Assembly: GCA_019448385.1 (NCBI GenBank)
Contig: JAGTXO010000021.1
Span: 62,001-126,000 of the forward strand
Source: Diacronema lutheri
Taxonomy: Eukaryota; Haptophyta; Pavlovophyceae; Pavlovales; Pavlovaceae
Reading direction: 5' to 3'
Length of the DNA stretch: 64,000 nucleotides
The translations under genes and the position numbers were made by a program. Positions within the stretch are counted from its first letter, which is position 1. Every line of letters starts with the position of its first letter. Below the pieces are notes generated by a model, which had not been told where the DNA came from, made no database searches, and saw only the letters and a program-made list of their open reading frames with translations. Shown here one piece after another: positions 31,429 through 39,072 of this stretch.

Positions 31429-31783
31429 TAGCAGCAGTATTTCGAAGCGCCGCCCCCCGCGTGCTCCACTGCTGCACGTTTCACGTGTTTCACGTGCGCT
31501 CAAAGACGGTCAAGCAGTCGGCGCAGCGGCATGCCGCGAAGCATGCTCAAACGGCAAGCCCAACTGGCGATTGAACTGTGGAGCGAACGGGGTGTCGCAT
31601 GACAACAAGAGGGAGCGAGTGCGATGGCGAGGGCGAGCCATCGGATGACGCGCCGAGCCTCCAATGCTGCGAGGAAGTGCGAATGCTCGTTCACTCCGAG
31701 CAGCGCATTGCGTTTGCGGGGAGGGAAAGATGAGGTCGCGTGCAGCGACACAGGTAGGCATGGCCATGTGTGCGTCCGAGCCG
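31357..31783. other. Convergent spacer with a 33-nt C run
   Basis: It lies between the 3' ends of the membrane EF-hand gene (+) and the ankyrin gene (-). The poly-C run at 31396-31428 starts 40 nt after the stop codon and so probably sits in the 3' UTR. CACGTTTCACGTGTTTCACGTG (about 31474-31496) contains three spaced CACGT/CACGTG-like motifs. No gene. Confidence 0.5.
31396..31428 (+). repeat. 33-nt poly-C tract
   Basis: Pure C on the sense strand of the upstream gene, 40 nt past its stop codon. Confidence 0.9.
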
Positions 31784-32161
31784 TCAGGCGCGCAGCGCCC
31801 CGTGCGCGCACAAAAGCTGAGCGACATGCAGGTGCATCGGGCGGACAGCCAGCATGAGCGCGGTGGCGCCGTCAAAGTTGGTGAGATGCACGTCGGCGTG
31901 GCCGTCGAGAAGCGCCCGAACGCATTCAATGTTGCCCACAAAGCAGGCCCACATGAGCGCCGACCACCCGCAGCCGTCCGCACGGTCCACGTGGGCTCCT
32001 GCGCAGAGCAAGGCGCGCACGCACTCGACGTGCCCCTCACGATTCGCGCGCGTGAGTGCTGTGCTGCCGTCCGCATCCGTCTCGTCCACATCCGCGCCGC
32101 GAGCGAGCAGCTCGCGCACGCGCTCGGTATCACCAGCGGCGCATGCCTTGAGTAGGTTCAT
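31784..32161 (-). CDS. Small ankyrin-repeat protein
   Basis: 125 residues from ATG 32159-32161 (MNLLKACAAGDTERVRELL). It consists almost wholly of about four ankyrin repeats: DTERVRELLARGADVDETD, GSTALTRANREGHVECVR, GWSALMWACFVGNIECVR, GATALMLAVRPMHLHVAQ. Ankyrin repeats are protein-interaction modules. Nothing else is present, so no partner or enzyme activity can be named. A longer frame upstream (to 32194) lacks a good ATG. Single exon and complete. Confidence 0.75.
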   Translation of the reverse strand: MNLLKACAAGDTERVRELLARGADVDETDADGSTALTRANREGHVECVRALLCAGAHVDRADGCGWSALMWACFVGNIECVRALLDGHADVHLTNFDGATALMLAVRPMHLHVAQLLCAHGALRA

Positions 32162-32345
32162 TGAGCGCGCGCGCACGTACCACCGCACGCGCAAGCGCGT
32201 GCAGATTCAGCCCGGCGGAGAGTGGGCGCGTAAGCGTTCACCAGGTCGAGCGCGCGCGGGCGTCTAGTTATCGTCGACTGCGGCGATGCGTGATGGGCCG
32301 ATTTGCCGCCAAAACAGCACGAAGTTTCCTTTTGTGAGTGCGATC

Positions 32346-33068
32346 ATGAGAGTGCGTCTTGGCGAGATCGCCTTGCCCCCACCCGCGCTCGCGCGCTGCG
32401 CCGCAGCACTCGCGCTGGTCTGCTCGAGCTCCCGCCTGTGCGCATCCGACGGATTTGACGCCGTGCTCGCCGTATGTCCCGACGATCGCGTGGCGTGCGT
32501 ATCGTCGCTCGACCCCGCGCACTTCCTCGAGCCATGGGAACTCGACGGAGCTCCGAGCCCCGACTCGCTGCGCGCAGTCGCGGACGCTGCGTCGGAAACG
32601 GGCGCTTCGTGCGCGCCGTCGGGCGCCTCGGAGCGTGGCTGGGGCCTCGCGTGCGAGTGGGCGAACGACCGCGGCTCGTTTTGGGTGCCCACCGACGACG
32701 CCGTCGTCCACTTCCGCGCAGAGGACATCACAGGCGCGCGCTGGGACGGTTCGAGGAACAAGATGCGCCTTGAGAAGATGCGCATGCGCCTGGGCTACGC
32801 CAAGGTGCCCGTCGTGCGCAACCGGCGCGCGCTCGCGAGCGAGCGCGAGCCCGACGGCGGTTACCGGCTCAAAGAGGAACGGCCATGGAAGCAGGCGGCA
32901 GGCGAGCGGCGGTTCTACGGCGAGGACGGCCAAATGCCCGACGAGGACCTTTCGCCGCTTCGCATGCTCTTTCCCTTCGAGCGACTCGGGCCGCGCGGCT
33001 CGCCCGCGCAATCGTTGCTCGAGGACTCGGCTGGGCTCGCGCAGATCGAGCGCCTTGGGCGCGAGTGA
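32346..33068 (+). CDS. DUF1499-like protein with N-terminal targeting sequence
   Basis: 240 residues starting MRVRLGEIALPPPALARCAAALALVCSSSR, a signal- or transit-like N-terminus. The body has the DUF1499 pattern: CPDDRVACVSSLDPAHFLEPW (CxxxxxxCVSS...HxxxPW), a middle strand region FWVPTDDAVVHFRAED, then the basic RNKMRLEKMRMRLGY near where family members have RVGxxDxGVNRxRVexLR. The function of DUF1499 is not established; plant and algal members are often plastid proteins. The start at 32346 follows an A/T-richer leader; an earlier in-frame start is not an ATG context I prefer. Assignment is moderate. Confidence 0.55.
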   Translation: MRVRLGEIALPPPALARCAAALALVCSSSRLCASDGFDAVLAVCPDDRVACVSSLDPAHFLEPWELDGAPSPDSLRAVADAASETGASCAPSGASERGWGLACEWANDRGSFWVPTDDAVVHFRAEDITGARWDGSRNKMRLEKMRMRLGYAKVPVVRNRRALASEREPDGGYRLKEERPWKQAAGERRFYGEDGQMPDEDLSPLRMLFPFERLGPRGSPAQSLLEDSAGLAQIERLGRE

Positions 33069-33140
33069 CCCGATGTGCGCTCGCAACTAGGCGGTCAGCG
33101 CAGGGGCAGAGCGGCGCGCAGGACGAGTCAAATCCGCTGG

Positions 33141-34408
33141 TCATTCCTCGACCCACAGGTCTGAGATGTGCACATCGCTTTTGCCATGCAGCTGCTCGGC
33201 CTCGGCCCAGACAAAGAGCTGCGGCGCGCGCGCGCGCGTTGCAACAGAATGGGCGCGCGACGAGCGTCAGCGCCCGCGCGGCCGCGGAGGATGGCCGCTC
33301 TGCCCCGAGAGCGCGCATGCGCTCGTGCGCGGCGCGCGCCGAAAAGCAGCCGCGTTGTGGCGCTTCGCGCGGGGCCGCGCGGGCGCCTCACGAAGACGTG
33401 CGTGAAGCCGAGTGCGACGGCGGGCGTCACGAATGGGATGCCCGCCCCTTCTCCGAGCGCTCGATTCACGCGGAGCAGCCCAAGCAAGCGCGAGGCGACG
33501 GCGTCCGCAGCAACGGCCGTGCCCGGCGCGTGCGCGCTCGGCTCCGCGAGCGGTGGGCCGGGCGCGGCGCCGCGTATCTCGTCGGCGGCGAGCTGGGTGC
33601 TGCAGCGCGTGACGAGACCCATGTGCCAGTCAAAGTCGAGCTCGAGACGCACCCAGTCGTCGAGCGCGCGAGAGCGCGCGCCGCGGTGCGCGCGGTGCGC
33701 GGTCAGACGCACCGACTGGCCAGTTGGCAGCCAGAGCTCGCCGATGGGCTCGACGCAGTGGCCCGCAGGGCCGACGCGGAGCGGCGGCGGCGATTCGCCC
33801 GCCGCGGCTTGGCGCAGGTCGAGCAGCACGGTGAAGAGATCGGGCGGCTCGGGCTGCTCGCCGCGATAAAAAAAGGGCATGGGCTCTCGTAGCCCGTGCG
33901 GCGCCGGCGCGGCGGAGAAGAACACGTTGGCGAACGCGCGCTCGTCGCAGCGCGCGCCGACGCGCGCGCTAAAGGCGATGCGGCGCGGCTTGACCGGGCG
34001 CGGGAACGCGTGGTACAGGCCGTTGAAATTCATCACGCCTCCAGCGCGCATGCTAAGGTACGCGCGCGTCGGCCCTGCGCCGTCCGGCTCCTCGCGCACG
34101 CCGAGAAATTCATACCGCGCGCCGCCGCTGCCCTGCAGCGTCGGTCCATCGCGCCACCGCTCGCGCCAGCCCGGCCCAAAGTCCTCGTGCAGCACCGCGC
34201 GCTCCTCGCGGTCGAGCTCGCGCAGCCGGGCACACCCGCGCGCACGCACGCGCGCGCCGCGCGCAGTTACGAGCTCGGGGGTGAATGCGTCGACAGCGGA
34301 GCGCAGCTGCACACTGACGGCGCGCAGCCTTGCGACCTCGCGCGCCGGCAGCACGCGGAGCAGCGCGAGCACCTCGTCGCCCTCGAAGAAGCGCGCCGCG
34401 GAACTCAT
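33141..34408 (-). CDS. F-box-like protein
   Basis: 364 residues in two exons. Exon 1 (33392-34408) begins MSSAARFFEGDEVLALLRVL, and residues 8-45 look like an F-box (LLRVLPAREVARLRAVSVQLRSAVDAF). A beta-rich region (YEFLGVREEPDG, AYLSMRAGGVMNFNGLYHAF, VRLELDFDWHMGLVT) resembling a concanavalin-like or SPRY-type sandwich follows. A GTGAGG donor at 33391 and a GCAG acceptor at 33219 delimit a 173-nt intron. Exon 2 (33141-33218) adds LFVWAEAEQLHGKSDV and ends LWVEE. Exon 2 is supported by in-frame joining and the strand-like sequence that completes FTHVF|LFVW. F-box proteins recruit substrates to SCF ubiquitin ligases. Divergent from RlmH by 40 bp. Confidence 0.6.
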
Positions 34409-34448
34409 CGACCTAGAAGACGGGACCGGCCGTCAGAGCAGTGAAGAA

Positions 34449-35042
34449 ATGGCCGCCCTCGTGCTCGCGCTCCACTGCGCGGTCGTTCCGCTCTCGCGAG
34501 CCGTTGGGCGGCCGCGCGCGGCGATCAGATGCGCGTCGCAGATCACAATTCATTGCGTTGGCAAACGTCGGACCGCCTCGTCATCCGAGGGCTTCAGCGA
34601 CGCGGGGTACGAGGAGTACGCGCTGCGCTCGCGCGCGCACGTCGACTTGCGGACGGTCTGGCACAAGAGCGACGGCGAGCTCGTCGTGGCGGTTGGGCGC
34701 GAGTGCGCGAAGGGGTGCGCGGTGGTCTGTCTCGATGAGAGAGGGCCCACGTGCACGTCGATCGCCCTGAGCGAGCTCGTCTTCCGCTGGCTCACGGAGG
34801 GCGGGAGCCGGCTCGCGTTTGTCGTTGGCGGCGCCGAAGGGCTGCCCGCCGCGCTCAGGCCGGGCCGCGGCGCGAGCCACGACGGGCGCGGGTCGGGCGA
34901 TTCGGCAGCCGAGGCCCTCCGCCTCCGGTATCTCTCGCTCGGGCGGCTCACCTTCACGCACCAGATGGCGCGGCTCATCCTCGCCGAGCAAATTTATCGC
35001 GCTGTGCAAATACGCGCCGGCACCCAGTACCACAAGGAGTGA
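34449..35042 (+). CDS. rlmH: Organelle-type RlmH, rRNA pseudouridine methyltransferase
   Basis: 197 residues. After a ~30-residue N-terminal extension with transit-peptide character comes the COG1576 SPOUT core: ITIHCVGKRRT, VVCLDERGPTCTSIALSEL, LAFVVGGAEGLPAAL, and the knot-forming C-terminus LSLGRLTFTHQMARLILAEQIYRA...AGTQYHKE. Bacterial RlmH methylates N3 of pseudouridine 1915 in 23S rRNA using SAM; eukaryotic copies with such extensions usually serve plastid ribosomes, an inference here. The start at 34449 is only 40 bp from the opposed F-box-like gene. The 3' end lies in a tandem duplication. Confidence 0.85.
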   Translation: MAALVLALHCAVVPLSRAVGRPRAAIRCASQITIHCVGKRRTASSSEGFSDAGYEEYALRSRAHVDLRTVWHKSDGELVVAVGRECAKGCAVVCLDERGPTCTSIALSELVFRWLTEGGSRLAFVVGGAEGLPAALRPGRGASHDGRGSGDSAAEALRLRYLSLGRLTFTHQMARLILAEQIYRAVQIRAGTQYHKE

Positions 35043-35185
35043 TGAGCGCGCAATGCGCATCCTTGCGGGCAGGGTGCGCAGGCGTCCGCAGAGCAGATGT
35101 ATCGCGCCGTGCAAACCACGAGGAGTGATGAGCGCGCACTGCGCATCCTTGCGGGCAGGGTGCGCATGCGTCTGCGTCCGCAGCG
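34986..35185. repeat. Imperfect tandem duplication covering the 3' end of rlmH
   Basis: Two adjacent units of roughly 95-105 bp. Each contains a GAGCA(A/G)AT(T/G)TATCGCG start, AGGAGTGATGAGCGCGCA and TGCGCATCCTTGCGGGCAGG. Unit 1 encodes the last 19 residues and stop of RlmH; unit 2 (from about 35090) duplicates them downstream with small deletions. Confidence 0.8.
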
Positions 35186-35231
35186 GGGGAGGCTCTTGCC
35201 CTTCGCCTGCCGCGCCCCAAAGGCATTCCCC

Positions 35232-35915
35232 TCAATCCTCCTTCGTGCTCTTCGCGTCCGCGTTGATCGCAGGCTGCGGGGCCGGCGTGGCGGCCGCCGG
35301 CGGCCGGCGCGGCGGCGGCGCGGGCGTGGGCGCGAGCACGAGGCCGGCGGCAAACCCGATCGTCAGCCCGGCAAAGAGCGCGATCGACGTCATCACCAGC
35401 GCGGCGGCAAACTGATTCCGGTAGAGCGCGACGATGGCGTTGAAGAGGTCGGTGAGCGCATCCCGCATCTCGCTCAGCATCGTTGGCGGCGCCGGCACGG
35501 CCGTGCCGTGGTATTTTTTGAAGCCGCCTTTTGCGAACGCCTCGAGCTCGTCCACGCCGCGCGAGCCTGTGTACTTGAACATCTGGCCGTCCTCGGCGAA
35601 GAGCACGAGCGTGGGAAAGCCGCGCACGCCAAAACGCGTGGCGAGGCCCTTGTGGATTGTCGCGTCCACCGCGCCCACGGCCGTCGCATGGCCATCGGCG
35701 GCGAGCTTTTGCGCGAGCTCCTCCCACGCAGGCGCGAGCTTCTTGCAGTGGCCACACCACGGCGCGAAGAACTCGACAAAGTAGGGTCGCGGCGAGGGCG
35801 TGCCGATTCGCGTCTCCGCGTCAAAGTTGGCCTCCGTCAGCGCCACCACGGCCGCCGCCTCGCCGCGCGCAGTGCCGGCTGCGAGCGCGACCAGCGCGGC
35901 GGCGAAGCGCCGCAT
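35232..35915 (-). CDS. Membrane-anchored protein disulphide isomerase-like thioredoxin
   Basis: 227 residues. Signal peptide MRRFAAALVALAAGTARGEA, then one thioredoxin domain with active site FFAPWCGHCKKLAPAWEEL (CGHC, residues about 54-57) and the cis-proline loop VRGFPTLVLF. Next come a helical linker, a transmembrane segment near residues 168-190 (VMTSIALFAGLTIGFAAGLVL), and a Pro/Ala-rich cytosolic tail ending AKSTKED. This is the layout of TMX/PDI-type single-domain ER oxidoreductases. The terminal KED-like residues are not a canonical KDEL, consistent with a membrane anchor instead. Divergent from eIF5 by 107 bp. Confidence 0.88.
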   Translation of the reverse strand: MRRFAAALVALAAGTARGEAAAVVALTEANFDAETRIGTPSPRPYFVEFFAPWCGHCKKLAPAWEELAQKLAADGHATAVGAVDATIHKGLATRFGVRGFPTLVLFAEDGQMFKYTGSRGVDELEAFAKGGFKKYHGTAVPAPPTMLSEMRDALTDLFNAIVALYRNQFAAALVMTSIALFAGLTIGFAAGLVLAPTPAPPPRRPPAAATPAPQPAINADAKSTKED

Positions 35916-36022
35916 GGCTTTTTAGGCGGACTGTTGAAAGTCGAAAGTCCGACCCACGCGCTCGCCCCCATCGCGAGGCCTGCCCGGCGCAGAGAGGCCT
36001 TGGCGGTGGATGCGACAGCGCC
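35916..36022. promoter_or_regulatory. Divergent promoter region, PDI-like / eIF5
   Basis: 107 bp between start codons, with GTTGAAAGTCGAAAGTCCG (tandem GAAAGTC). Too short for two independent promoters, so shared control is likely. Confidence 0.4.
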
Positions 36023-37411
36023 ATGTCGATCAACATCGGAGGCGGCGACGACCCGTCGTACCGGTATAAGATGCCGCGCGTCATGGGCAAGATCGAGGGC
36101 AGCGGCAACGGCATCAAGACCGTGATCGTCAACGCGCGCGACGTCGCGCGGTCGCTCAAGCGGCCGCCCGAGTACCTCACAAAGTACTGCGCGGTCGAGC
36201 TGGGCGCGGTGTCGAAGTACGACGCGACAGTGGGCTCAGGCACGGTGAACGGCGCGCACGACACCAGCGTGCTCCAGAACCTTGTCCACAAATTTGTCAA
36301 GCAGTTCGTCATCTGCCCCAAGTGCAAGCTGCCCGAGACGTCGATGCAGGTGTGCGCGCCGCCGGCACGCCACGGCGCGAGCGTCGTCGCCGGCGCGCGT
36401 TACGCGCGCCGCGCGCGCCGCAGCCGCCGCCCCCCGCCGCCGCTCGCCGCGCGTTGCCGCGCTCAGCCGACCCGCCCGACCCGCCGCGCCGCCACCGCCG
36501 CCGCCTCGTGCGCCGCGCGGCCGCAGGTCGACAAGAAGAACGATATCGTCTTCGACTGCAAGGCATGCGGCGACCGCTCTCTCGCGGACAGCTCGCACCG
36601 GCTGTGCACCTTCATCCTGAAGAACCCGCCTGACGAGAAGGGCACGCTGCTCACCGACTCGGGCGGCGGCAAGGCGGGCAAGAAGAGCAAGGAGGAGAGG
36701 CGTGCCGCGAAGGCCGCAAAGTCGCGCGGCGACGATCCGGCGGACAACGGCGCGGACGACAACGACGACAACGACGACAACGACGCGCCCGAGCCGGTAA
36801 GCCAGGCGGCCGCCGCTGTCGCCAAGGTGAGCGTCTCCAAGCCGCCGCCCGCGCAGCCCAAGGCCGACGGCGACGCGGAGCTCGAGGCGCGGCTCGCCGA
36901 GGACCGCGCGGCGATCGCGGCCAAGGTGGAGGCGGTGCTCGAGGATGCGGAGAACCTTGACCAGATGGTCGGCGCACTCGAGGCGCTGCGCGACGAGGTC
37001 GGCCTCGCTGGCGAGGACCTACTCGGATTTGTCTTCGAGTCGGTCTTTGATGAGGATGTTCTCAAGGACGGGCAGGCGAAGGCGTCGGCCAAGCTCATCC
37101 AGCGGCTGCAGAAGCTGTGCGCGCGCGCCAAGAGCGCGCAGCAGGTGCTCTTCGGCTGCATCGAGCAGCTTTGCGGCGAGCGCTGCGAGGAGGCGTTGCT
37201 CAAGAAGACGCCGCACGTCCTCAAGGCCTTTTACGACGCCGACCTGCTCGACGAGGAGGCGATCGTGCACTGGGCGGAAAAGAAGTCGAAGACGGCAAAC
37301 CGCGAGGTCTCAAAGAAGGTGAAGAAGGCCGCCGAGCCGTTCATCACCTGGCTGAAGGAGGCGGAGGAGGACGACGACGATGACGACGACGACGACGAGG
37401 GCGGCGACTAG
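36023..37411 (+). CDS. eIF5: Translation initiation factor eIF5
   Basis: 403 residues. Exon 1 (36023-36349): MSINIGGGDDPSYRYKMPRV with the GAP arginine in YRYKMP, then GKIEGSGNGIKTVIVN and CPKC. A 177-nt intron (GTGTGC...CCGCAG) joins in phase 0 to exon 2 (36527-37411): VDKKNDIVFDCKACG completes the four-Cys zinc site, followed by a charged linker (KKSKEERRAAKAAK, poly-Asp/Asn) and a C-terminal W2/HEAT domain (VLFGCIEQLCGERCEEALL, VLKAFYDADLLDEEAIVHW, AEPFITWLKEAEEDDDD with its aromatic/acidic boxes). eIF5 is the GTPase activator for eIF2 at start-codon selection and the hub of the multifactor complex. Complete and typical. Confidence 0.95.
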   Translation: MSINIGGGDDPSYRYKMPRVMGKIEGSGNGIKTVIVNARDVARSLKRPPEYLTKYCAVELGAVSKYDATVGSGTVNGAHDTSVLQNLVHKFVKQFVICPKCKLPETSMQVCAPPARHGASVVAGARYARRARRSRRPPPPLAARCRAQPTRPTRRAATAAASCAARPQVDKKNDIVFDCKACGDRSLADSSHRLCTFILKNPPDEKGTLLTDSGGGKAGKKSKEERRAAKAAKSRGDDPADNGADDNDDNDDNDAPEPVSQAAAAVAKVSVSKPPPAQPKADGDAELEARLAEDRAAIAAKVEAVLEDAENLDQMVGALEALRDEVGLAGEDLLGFVFESVFDEDVLKDGQAKASAKLIQRLQKLCARAKSAQQVLFGCIEQLCGERCEEALLKKTPHVLKAFYDADLLDEEAIVHWAEKKSKTANREVSKKVKKAAEPFITWLKEAEEDDDDDDDDDEGGD

Positions 37412-38187
37412 AGGCCCGAGCGCCGCGCGCGCGCGCGCGCACGCGCGCTCTGATCAGGCTTTCGCACCGCGCGCGCTGATCAGGCCTCGCACCGCGCGCC
37501 CGGCCGCGCCGCCGCCTCTGCCCGCCGTAGCCGGCGCGGCGCGGGCAGCGCGGGAGCCACGGTCGTCCGACTCCGGGCCCCGACGGCGTCATCAGCATGG
37601 CGCGCACTGCGCACCCCGCCTCCAGGGCTCGGCCCGAGCGGAGGCGGCCACAGGAAGAGTGCGGTCCGGCATCGCATCACAGTGACTCTCAGTGCAGTGA
37701 GTGTCGGCTGCCGAGCGAACGATGAAATCCTCCCACTCGCATGAGCATGACCTTTCACGGGTTCTTCTCCCTTCGGCCTTCTGGCCTTCTCCATGCATTG
37801 CCAACCGACGCACTCAGACGCGACGACGTTCCACGTTGGGTCGTCGAGTCAGAAGGCATCGGCCGCATCGCCCATCAACACGACAACACCCCATCCTGAG
37901 TCCTGAGTCCCTGACCCCATCGTGGGACGGTGGGAGTGATCGGACGTGATTGATGAGTTGCGTCTTCTTGAGCGCAATCATGGGGAAAAGTGAAAACACT
38001 TTTTCGCTCCCAGCTTGTGAAGCTGCGGAGGCCGTCCAATCGGGTGCGCCCGATCGCCCCTCGCGCGCCGCGAGGAGGCGCGTGTGCCCGCAGCGCGCTG
38101 GCGCGACGCGCACGTGGTTCATGCGCGCCGCCGTGCTGCCCGCGCCCCGCCTTGCCGCGCCGCAGCACGCGCCGACCAGCCGCGCTC
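37412..38187. other. 776-bp intergenic region between eIF5 and GST
   Basis: No supportable gene. It holds CG-repeat sequence (37425-37450), two copies of CTGATCAGGC followed by a CGCACCGCGCGC block (about 37450 and 37478), an AT-richer stretch from 37680, and GGGGAAAAGTGAAAACAC (about 37981-37998), a candidate promoter motif about 190 bp upstream of the GST start. The GST leader (38040-38187) is CG-rich. Confidence 0.5.
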
Positions 38188-38892
38188 ATGGGCAACATCA
38201 CGGGCCTCGTGCAGGACGATCACTTTTCCGAGGTGCCCGAGCAGCCGCACCCGACAGCGCTCGACGGCCTCAAGCTCACCTACTTTGACCACCCAGGCCG
38301 CGGAGAGGCGGTCCGCCTCGCTCTCCGCATCGCGGGCGTCGCCTTTGACGACGAGCGCGTCACGTTTGACGAGTGGCCAAAGCTCAAGCCGCACACGCCG
38401 TGGTTCACGCTGCCCATGCTCACGCTGCCCGACGGCGAGCAGCTCGCGCAGACACAGAGCCTCCTCCGCTGGATCGGCACGGAGGCCTCCCCACGCCTCT
38501 ACCCGACCGACCCGCTCACCGCCGCGCGATGCGACGAGCTCGTGGACGTGATCAACGACCTCGAGCAGATCGCAAAGCTCGAGCTTATCCCCGCCTTTAA
38601 CGAGACGCTCGCAAAGGTCGATGGCTACATCGCGCGCCACGGCGCGGGCGGCCACGCCGTCGGCGACACGCTCACCATTGCTGACGTGAAGGTGTTCTGG
38701 GCGGCGTGCTTCCTGTCGAGCGGCTTCATCGAGGCGATCCCGCGCGGTGCGCTCGACCGCTACACACATGTGCAGGCGGTGCGCGCAACCGTCGGGCGGC
38801 TGCCCGTCGTGCGAGCCTATTACGCGGGCCGCGCCTCCGACGGGACGATGCCCACGTACGAGCAGCCGTTTCTTGACGCGACCAAGCTTTGA
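38188..38892 (+). CDS. Glutathione S-transferase (sigma-like)
   Basis: 234 residues, intronless. The thioredoxin-fold N-domain shows LKLTYFDHPGRGEAVRLALRIAGVAFDD (catalytic Tyr in TYFD, the G-R-x-E-x-x-R sigma/prostaglandin-synthase-like pattern), MLTLPDGEQLAQTQSLLRWIG (cis-Pro loop altered to LPML and the Q/S-type glutathione site). The helical C-domain contains GDTLTIADVKVFWA. It conjugates glutathione to electrophiles or peroxides in the cytosol; substrate unknown. The start at 38188 is chosen because MGNITGL directly precedes the domain; a longer frame upstream is arginine-rich and probably untranslated. Confidence 0.88.
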   Translation: MGNITGLVQDDHFSEVPEQPHPTALDGLKLTYFDHPGRGEAVRLALRIAGVAFDDERVTFDEWPKLKPHTPWFTLPMLTLPDGEQLAQTQSLLRWIGTEASPRLYPTDPLTAARCDELVDVINDLEQIAKLELIPAFNETLAKVDGYIARHGAGGHAVGDTLTIADVKVFWAACFLSSGFIEAIPRGALDRYTHVQAVRATVGRLPVVRAYYAGRASDGTMPTYEQPFLDATKL

Positions 38893-39072
38893 CCTAGAGC
38901 CGTGGGGCTTCAAGGTGAGAGTTCTGCCATTGCACTCCCGACTGCCCCCTCCTCATCCAGAGGAGAGGCGAGAAGCGCTCGAGCGCAAGCACGGCACGCC
39001 TGCTATTATGGACTGTGAAGAAAACGACACCGCCGCACGACCAGCCGTCCCAAGCGCGCGTGCGCGCGCGAA

